From an uncultured Flavobacteriaceae bacterium (lineage in GTDB: Bacteria; Bacteroidota; Bacteroidia; Flavobacteriales; Flavobacteriaceae), in the NCBI GenBank assembly GCA_943789365.1, contig CALSTV010000001.1, positions 3,061,343 through 3,125,342 on the forward strand: DNA of 64,000 nt, given 5' to 3'. Position 1 is the stretch's first letter; every line of letters begins with the position of its first letter. The position numbers were made by a program, and so were the translations under genes. Shown here piece by piece: positions 59,010 to 64,000 of the stretch. The notes beneath the pieces are model-generated. The model searched no databases. It was not told where the DNA came from and was given only the letters and a program-made list of their open reading frames with translations.

Positions 59010-61889
59010 ATGAAAAAGAGATGCCTATTGCTGTTTTGGTTTGCCGTATTCAACCTGACAGCACAAGAAGAAAGTTATACCGTAGATGATTTGTTATACA
59101 GCGGTATTAGTGCAAGTGCCAAAAGTGCCGTAGAAAAAAACAGAGCAAGAACCGACCTTGCCAACGCAATTATTTTAGAGCGTAGTGGACAATTTAGCGG
59201 AATACGTGAATTTCATACCCAAGCCGTTCCGGCGAATAGTGCCTATTTTGAACAAGCATTGACCGACATCCATATCGCAACGAATAAACAGCAGTTTACC
59301 GATTTTTCGGGATTGCGGCAAATGATTCCCGAAAGTGAATTGGTCACAGATCATGAGGTAAGTATCGCTATACTAAATACCGCTTATCAAACCATCAACT
59401 ACAATACAGAAGATCCAACAGACCCTGCAAATGGATTTGCTTATATAGAAGGGGTGAGTTTAACACCAATAGAAGGAAAAGCGCAATTTACCAACCATCA
59501 CACCACTGTCATTGCTCCTTTAAAACAGCTTGTAAAAGGAGATCACATTACCTTTAAATTTAGTTCGGAATTGTTGTTTTCAAACGGAAAATCAATACAA
59601 AGCCTCAATGCTGACTTAGGGGATGGAGTGTATAGAACTATCATAACGAACGGGGATTTACAAACAACAGCCATAAGTATCCCAATCACTGAGAGTTCCG
59701 ATTTGGAACAGACCTATCGTATTCATTACTCAGACGGAACTACACAAATCACTAAAAGTACGCTCTATGCCAGAAGTACATCGAATCCGCCAATTAGTGC
59801 ACGAGCAGCGAATACAGAAGACTTTTGGCATATCTCTGCACATGCTTTTCAGGGCTATGAAGAATCAGAAGCTGTTTATGGAGCTATTGAATACAGAGTG
59901 TATTATGCCAATGACGATAAAGTATTGAGAAAACCTGTTTTTATTTTAGACGGTTTTGACCCCGGAGATATACGGAAAATTGAATATGCAGACTATGCGC
60001 AACCTAAAGATACTATTGATAATCCCTCAGTTTATGAGAAAATGGATTATTTTGACGGCTTAGATAAACAAAACCTGGTGGAGGTCCTTCGTGACAAAGG
60101 CTACGATGTCATCATTTGCAATTTTCCAAACTATAATAAATCTACTTCCAGAAGTGTGGAGTTCTTTGTTAACAACCATCTCTATCAACAATATTCTGAA
60201 TTTCTATCCATTAATATCATAGATGGTGGTGCTGATTATGTAGAACGCAATGCCTTGGCATTTGTCAGTTTGCTACAGGAAATCAATGCACAATTGCTAA
60301 CCAATGGCAGTACAGAAGAACTGGTGGTGTTGGGGCCCAGTATGGGCGCTATCATTTCACGTTATGCTTTAGCCTATATGGAAAAACAAGAAGCTGAGAC
60401 CGAAGACCCAATTTGGAACCACAATACCAGGCTTTGGGTAAGTATGGACGGTCCGCATCTGGGGGCAAACATTCCTATAGGTATTCAGGCATTGCTGAAT
60501 TTATTAAAAGTTAGAGGGAAAAGCGCTGCCGCAGATTCCTATAACAACAGTCTAAAATCGGTTACGGCAAAACAATTTTTAATCAACCAACATAAAGAGG
60601 CGCCAAACCATCACCAAATTGACAACGCCTATATGAATGGACGTGTGCTCGAGCAAGGCTACAACAATGAATGTGGGGCACCCTTCTATAAAAGGTTTTA
60701 TAAGGCACTTTATAGCAATGGCTTACCTGGTAGTAATGGTTTTCCGATGAACCTGAGAAAAATTGCTATTGCGAACGGAGTTGTAGATGGCACAAGAACA
60801 GGAGGTGATAACGAAGAAAAATTTTATATGAAAGGGTACGCATGGAGAGATGACTTTTTGGGTTATGGACCTATGGTTGCTAAATTAGAAATTTGGAATT
60901 TACCGGCGCAAGGATATGGTAGTGAGATCATTGCAAAATACTGGCAGGCTTTTGCATCTGAATTGACGACCATTGCTACAAATTACAGTACCCGAGGAAA
61001 TTTTGATCTTTTGTCAGGTGGTTTTACGGACACTTATAAGGTCATTGAAAAGCAAACGAGAGAGGAGGGCTATCCTTTTAGAACGTTGATAAATCATAAT
61101 ACACACAGTTTTATTCCAACCCTTTCGGCTTTGGCTTTAAGTCAACCACAAAGAAGGTGGGACGATAACCTTATCGAAGAAACTTTATGTGATAATGGAC
61201 AATTAACGCCTTTCGATAATTATTTTGTTCCAAACCGAAGAGAGGACCATATAGAATTAACTAATGAAAATGTGACTTGGTTGTTAACAGAATTGGACGG
61301 AGAGATTGCCGAACAGGAAATCCTAATCCAACAAAGAGCCAAATTGTTATATAATATCATTGTAGATTCCGGTGAAATTCATAACTATCTTTATAATAAT
61401 ATCCACGCAGGAATAACGAGATACTCTTATGAAGTTAAAGATGGTGGGACTGCTAATTTTAAAGCCCACAAAATTGTATTTGGTACTAATTTTAACGCAG
61501 AGAAAGGGGCTACCGTTTCTGCCAAACTTTTAGGCTCTGATTGTGAGGTTGAGATTCCCAACCCGGCGTTATTCGAAGCACCTGTTTTTCAAGAAACGGT
61601 AGCTTCTAAAGCGTTGAAGAAATCTTCAACGTCGCATCACAGAACGGCTAACTTTAATACTTCTTATCAAATATATCCAAATCCGAATTCTGGGGTTTTT
61701 TATTTTAAGGATTTTGAGGATGTCGAAAATTTAAAAATCTATAACCAAAACGGTATACTGGTTTTGGAGCGTAACAAATTATCTGGCAATGAAATAAATG
61801 CTACGCATTTAATAACAGGCAACTATATTCTTAAGTTATATTTAAAAGATGGTTCGCAGCAATCGATTCCCATGGCAATTCAGTATTGA
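59010..61889 (+). CDS. Secreted lipase/esterase-like alpha/beta hydrolase with T9SS sorting domain
   Basis: 959 residues. Signal peptide 1-18 ending LTAQ. A helical N-terminal region (20-150), a beta region (150-270), then an alpha/beta-hydrolase domain from about 285 ('KPVFILDGFDPGDIRK') with nucleophile Ser444 in 'LVVLGPSMGAIISRYA' (G-x-S-x-G). The likely acid and His lie around residues 570-720, where 'GGFTDTYKVI' and 'INHNTHSFIPTLSAL' occur, but are unproven. The C-terminal T9SS type A domain starts at 'YQIYPNPNSGVFYF' (about 890). It resembles PGAP1-like or lipase-type hydrolases. Substrate unknown. It is preceded by a surface lipoprotein gene, which may be a partner. Confidence 0.75.
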   Translation: MKKRCLLLFWFAVFNLTAQEESYTVDDLLYSGISASAKSAVEKNRARTDLANAIILERSGQFSGIREFHTQAVPANSAYFEQALTDIHIATNKQQFTDFSGLRQMIPESELVTDHEVSIAILNTAYQTINYNTEDPTDPANGFAYIEGVSLTPIEGKAQFTNHHTTVIAPLKQLVKGDHITFKFSSELLFSNGKSIQSLNADLGDGVYRTIITNGDLQTTAISIPITESSDLEQTYRIHYSDGTTQITKSTLYARSTSNPPISARAANTEDFWHISAHAFQGYEESEAVYGAIEYRVYYANDDKVLRKPVFILDGFDPGDIRKIEYADYAQPKDTIDNPSVYEKMDYFDGLDKQNLVEVLRDKGYDVIICNFPNYNKSTSRSVEFFVNNHLYQQYSEFLSINIIDGGADYVERNALAFVSLLQEINAQLLTNGSTEELVVLGPSMGAIISRYALAYMEKQEAETEDPIWNHNTRLWVSMDGPHLGANIPIGIQALLNLLKVRGKSAAADSYNNSLKSVTAKQFLINQHKEAPNHHQIDNAYMNGRVLEQGYNNECGAPFYKRFYKALYSNGLPGSNGFPMNLRKIAIANGVVDGTRTGGDNEEKFYMKGYAWRDDFLGYGPMVAKLEIWNLPAQGYGSEIIAKYWQAFASELTTIATNYSTRGNFDLLSGGFTDTYKVIEKQTREEGYPFRTLINHNTHSFIPTLSALALSQPQRRWDDNLIEETLCDNGQLTPFDNYFVPNRREDHIELTNENVTWLLTELDGEIAEQEILIQQRAKLLYNIIVDSGEIHNYLYNNIHAGITRYSYEVKDGGTANFKAHKIVFGTNFNAEKGATVSAKLLGSDCEVEIPNPALFEAPVFQETVASKALKKSSTSHHRTANFNTSYQIYPNPNSGVFYFKDFEDVENLKIYNQNGILVLERNKLSGNEINATHLITGNYILKLYLKDGSQQSIPMAIQY

Positions 61890-62025
61890 AAGTTTAAAAT
61901 AGCAGGACGTTTGTAAAATAATTGTAGAATTTCGGATTTTAAAAGTGAAATCCTTAATTTCGCATCGATAAATCCGGAGGTAGTGCCGTTAATAGCAGTA
62001 CGGAACCGGCCAATAGTTCGCATTC
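61890..62025 (+). promoter_or_regulatory. metF upstream leader with stem-loops
   Basis: Two small structures: GGATTT/AAATCC (61934-61939 with 61948-61953), and a nested hairpin with CCGG/CCGG (61974-61977 with 62006-62009) outside CCGT/ACGG (61986-61989 with 62000-62003), ending 16 nt before the ATG. TAATTTCG (about 61955-61962) is one mismatch from the -7 consensus. No known riboswitch consensus was matched. Confidence 0.3.
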
Positions 62026-62985
62026 ATGAAAGTTACAGACCATATAAAACAAGCCGAAGGGAAATCGTTATTTTCTTTTGAAATAGTACCTCCGGTAAAA
62101 GGACAAAACATACAAAAACTCTATGATAACATAGATCCGTTAATGGAATTCAAACCTCCATTTATCGATGTCACTACTTCCAGAGAGCAGTTCGTTTATA
62201 TAGAAAAAGAAAATGGCTTGCTGGAACGCAAAGTGACTAGAATGCGTCCAGGGACAGTAGGTATCTGTGCCTCTTTAAAACATAAATACGATGTAGATCC
62301 CGTTCCTCACGTGTTGTGCGGTGGGTTTACACGTGAAGAAACTGAATATGTGTTGGTAGATCTTCATTATTTAGGAATCGATAATATCGTAGCACTGCGT
62401 GGCGATGCTATGAAACATGAAAGTCAGTTCAACCCTGTAAAAGGAGGAAATAACTACGCCATTGAACTTGTACAACAAATTGCAGATTTAAACACAGGAA
62501 AGTTCTTGCATGAGACCATTGAAACACCCTATACACCTGATTTTTGTATTGGTGTGGCAGGATATCCGGAAAAGCATTTCGAATCTCCAAGCCTGGCATC
62601 AGACCTAAAAAGATTAAAAGACAAAGTAGATGCTGGTGCCGATTACGTGGTTACTCAGATGTTTTTCGACAATCAAAAATATTTTGAGTTTGTAGAAGCT
62701 GCTAAGGCTATCGGTATTAATGTACCTATTATTCCAGGAATAAAACCCATTGCTGTAGAACGTCATTTGCAAATATTACCAAAAGTATTTAGTTTGGATT
62801 TACCATTGGCCTTAGAAAAAGCGGTCTTGAATTGCAAAGGAGATAAAGCAGCCATACGTCAAGTAGGTGTCGAATGGGCAATTCAACAAAGTAAGGAATT
62901 GATTGCTGCTGGTGTGCCAACTGTACACTATTATTCTATGGGGAAATCTGACAATGTCGTTAAAATTGCTAGAGAGGTGTTTTAA
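62026..62985 (+). CDS. metF: 5,10-methylenetetrahydrofolate reductase
   Basis: 319 residues, the normal size for MetF. 'SFEIVPPVKGQNIQKLY' has the conserved Glu of the folate site, 'FIDVTTSREQFVY' follows, 'NIVALRGDAMKHES' is the FAD/NADH region, 'GVAGYPEKHFESP' and 'DAGADYVVTQMFFDNQKYFEF' are the C-terminal barrel signatures. It makes 5-methyl-THF, the methyl donor for MetH. In related genomes metF usually follows metH. Here a 6.6-kb surface-protein island lies between them. Confidence 0.95.
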   Translation: MKVTDHIKQAEGKSLFSFEIVPPVKGQNIQKLYDNIDPLMEFKPPFIDVTTSREQFVYIEKENGLLERKVTRMRPGTVGICASLKHKYDVDPVPHVLCGGFTREETEYVLVDLHYLGIDNIVALRGDAMKHESQFNPVKGGNNYAIELVQQIADLNTGKFLHETIETPYTPDFCIGVAGYPEKHFESPSLASDLKRLKDKVDAGADYVVTQMFFDNQKYFEFVEAAKAIGINVPIIPGIKPIAVERHLQILPKVFSLDLPLALEKAVLNCKGDKAAIRQVGVEWAIQQSKELIAAGVPTVHYYSMGKSDNVVKIAREVF

Positions 62986-62989
62986 TTTA

Positions 62990-63017
62990 AGTTTTTAGTG
63001 GTGAGTTTTTAGTTTTG
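62990..63017. repeat. 4-unit heptanucleotide array (array 4)
   Basis: AGTTTTT, AGTGGTG, AGTTTTT, AGTTTTG in 7-bp register, beginning 5 bp after the metF stop. TTAGTTTTGAATG (63009-63021) is also nearly complementary to 63071-63083, giving an imperfect inverted repeat. Confidence 0.75.
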
Positions 63018-63168
63018 AATGCTTCAATACATGAGAACTACAACCATTAGATTATTCAAGAGTAATTAAACACTCAAAACTAACAAGGTGTTTTTAACAG
63101 ATAAGAAACACAAATACTGTTATAAAAAAAAGTGATTTGTTTGCAGATAACGAACGCATTTATTTAAC

Positions 63169-63176
63169 TACATTTG
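63169..63176 (+). promoter_or_regulatory. Candidate trxA -7 element (TACATTTG)
   Basis: TAnnTTTG match 40 bp before the trxA ATG, with TTTG motifs at 63136-63143 in the -33 direction. Confidence 0.5.
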
Positions 63177-63215
63177 TAGAAGTTAAAAAAAGTATGAACT
63201 TAAAATTATATTGAT

Positions 63216-63533
63216 ATGGCATTAGAGATTACAGATGCAACATTTGAAGAAGTAGTATTGAAATCTGACAAACCCGTTTTGGTTGACTTTTGGGCAACCT
63301 GGTGTGGACCTTGTAGAATGGTAGGGCCTATCATTGAAGATATCAGCAGTGATTACGACGGAAAAGCGGTTGTTGGAAAAGTAGACGTAGATAACAACCA
63401 AGAGTTTGCTGCAAAATACGGTGTGAGAAATATTCCAACTGTGTTGTTGTTTAAAAATGGTGAGGTTGTAGACAAACAAGTGGGTGTAGCCCCTAAAACT
63501 ACTTATGCTGCTAAAATAGATGCAGTGTTATAA
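63216..63533 (+). CDS. trxA: Thioredoxin
   Basis: 105 residues, the typical size. The redox site is WCGPC (Cys30, Cys33) in 'FWATWCGPCRMVGP', with the cis-Pro loop at 'VRNIPTVLLFKNGE'. It is cytosolic and reduces protein disulfides with thioredoxin reductase. It has its own promoter and a strong terminator, so it is monocistronic. Confidence 0.97.
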   Translation: MALEITDATFEEVVLKSDKPVLVDFWATWCGPCRMVGPIIEDISSDYDGKAVVGKVDVDNNQEFAAKYGVRNIPTVLLFKNGEVVDKQVGVAPKTTYAAKIDAVL

Positions 63534-63558
63534 ACAACATCATTACAATTGTATAAAG

Positions 63559-63588
63559 CGGAAATCGAAAGGTTTCCGTTTTTTTTTG
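63559..63588 (+). terminator. trxA intrinsic terminator
   Basis: An 8-bp stem with a G-U pair (63559-63566 with 63571-63578) and a GAAA tetraloop is followed by T9. Confidence 0.9.
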
Positions 63589-63682
63589 TTCTTATATGTA
63601 GGGATTGTACTAGTTTTTGAAATATTTGTTCGGTTCGGATTATTTGCTATTTGATAATTTAGCAACTGTAAAAATCTAAATC

Positions 63683-64000
63683 ATGAAGAAACATCTTTTA
63701 ATTGTATTGTTTTCAGTTGCACTCGTAACCATTTCTTGTGGGCAATCATCTGATAAATTGAATCAAAGAGTTCAGTTAATTCAACAAACCTTGTCTATAC
63801 CTGAATCAAAAAGTATTGCATTTGCCAAATTTGAAATTGCAAATCGGCAAGATTTTTTGGAAATGGCTAAGCAGTATAGGAATACCAAAGATTGGGCAAC
63901 ACAAAGGAAAAAGTTTAGTGCAGAAACTGAAAAAAGCAGTATTGCTATTTTGGGTAAAGAGAAGTTCGAGCAATGGACCAATTACCTAAAAGAACAAAAA
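63683..64000 (+). CDS. Lipoprotein, 3' end beyond the window
   Basis: The first 106 codons of an ORF that runs off the right edge. It begins with MKKHLLIVLFSVALVTISCG, a lipobox with Cys19, followed by an Asn/Gln/Ser-rich mature start and a long helical region rich in Lys, Glu and Gln. No family was recognised. A 149-bp gap separates it from trxA, and its own -7 element was not found. Confidence 0.7.
   Translation, partial: MKKHLLIVLFSVALVTISCGQSSDKLNQRVQLIQQTLSIPESKSIAFAKFEIANRQDFLEMAKQYRNTKDWATQRKKFSAETEKSSIAILGKEKFEQWTNYLKEQK

Overview
The window looks like a chromosomal segment of a marine-type flavobacterium (Bacteroidota, probably Flavobacteriaceae). The evidence is AT-rich DNA, many TAnnTTTG-type -7 promoter elements, several secreted proteins with a type IX secretion (T9SS) C-terminal sorting domain, a hybrid two-component regulator with an extracellular propeller sensor, sulfatases beside a GH2 beta-galactosidase, and a split methionine synthase. 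No rRNA, tRNA, CRISPR array, prophage or transposase was recognised.

Layout. 1-9.4 kb: 3' part of a transglutaminase-like protein, a large T9SS protein, a small outer-membrane-like protein, the trkA-trkH potassium uptake operon and radC. 9.5-23 kb: a surface-polysaccharide region with membrane glycosyltransferases, a GT2 and a GT4-like enzyme, a deacetylase-like protein, a methyltransferase, and an aminosugar block (acyltransferase, DegT aminotransferase, Wzx flippase, FdtA-like ketoisomerase). 23-29 kb: housekeeping genes (rarA, rhomboid protease, MutS2-like ATPase, ung, SUI1/YciH). 29-42.4 kb, all on the minus strand: a sulfated-galactan-type locus with HTCS regulator, two paralogous T9SS proteins, GH2 and two sulfatases, but no SusC/SusD pair. 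42.6-47.2 kb: a giant BspA/DUF285 repeat protein with two near-identical modules. 47.4-50.8 kb: a minus-strand run with PrcB-like lipoprotein, DinB-like protein, BamA/Omp85-type protein, DUF502 protein and ecotin. 51-63 kb: the methionine/folate genes metH (two halves) and metF, separated by a four-helix-bundle gene and a 6.6-kb surface-protein island with a decayed tandem duplicate. 63.2-64 kb: trxA and the start of a lipoprotein gene.

The most interesting structure is a family of 7-bp-period arrays at five loci: 54 units at 38931-39308, 13 units at 47332-47422, 8 units at 48429-48484, 4 units at 62990-63017, and oppositely oriented 3-unit arms flanking the four-helix-bundle (23S-rRNA-IVS-like) gene between the metH halves. 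The two arms could pair in RNA, which resembles the organisation of rRNA intervening sequences. A second notable signal is a conserved upstream element placed 28 bp from the -7 box of both T9SS paralogues next to the HTCS gene. Other points are a natural Arg at the predicted P1 site of ecotin, a 723-bp internal repeat that is identical by eye, and a mosaic lipoprotein pseudogene.
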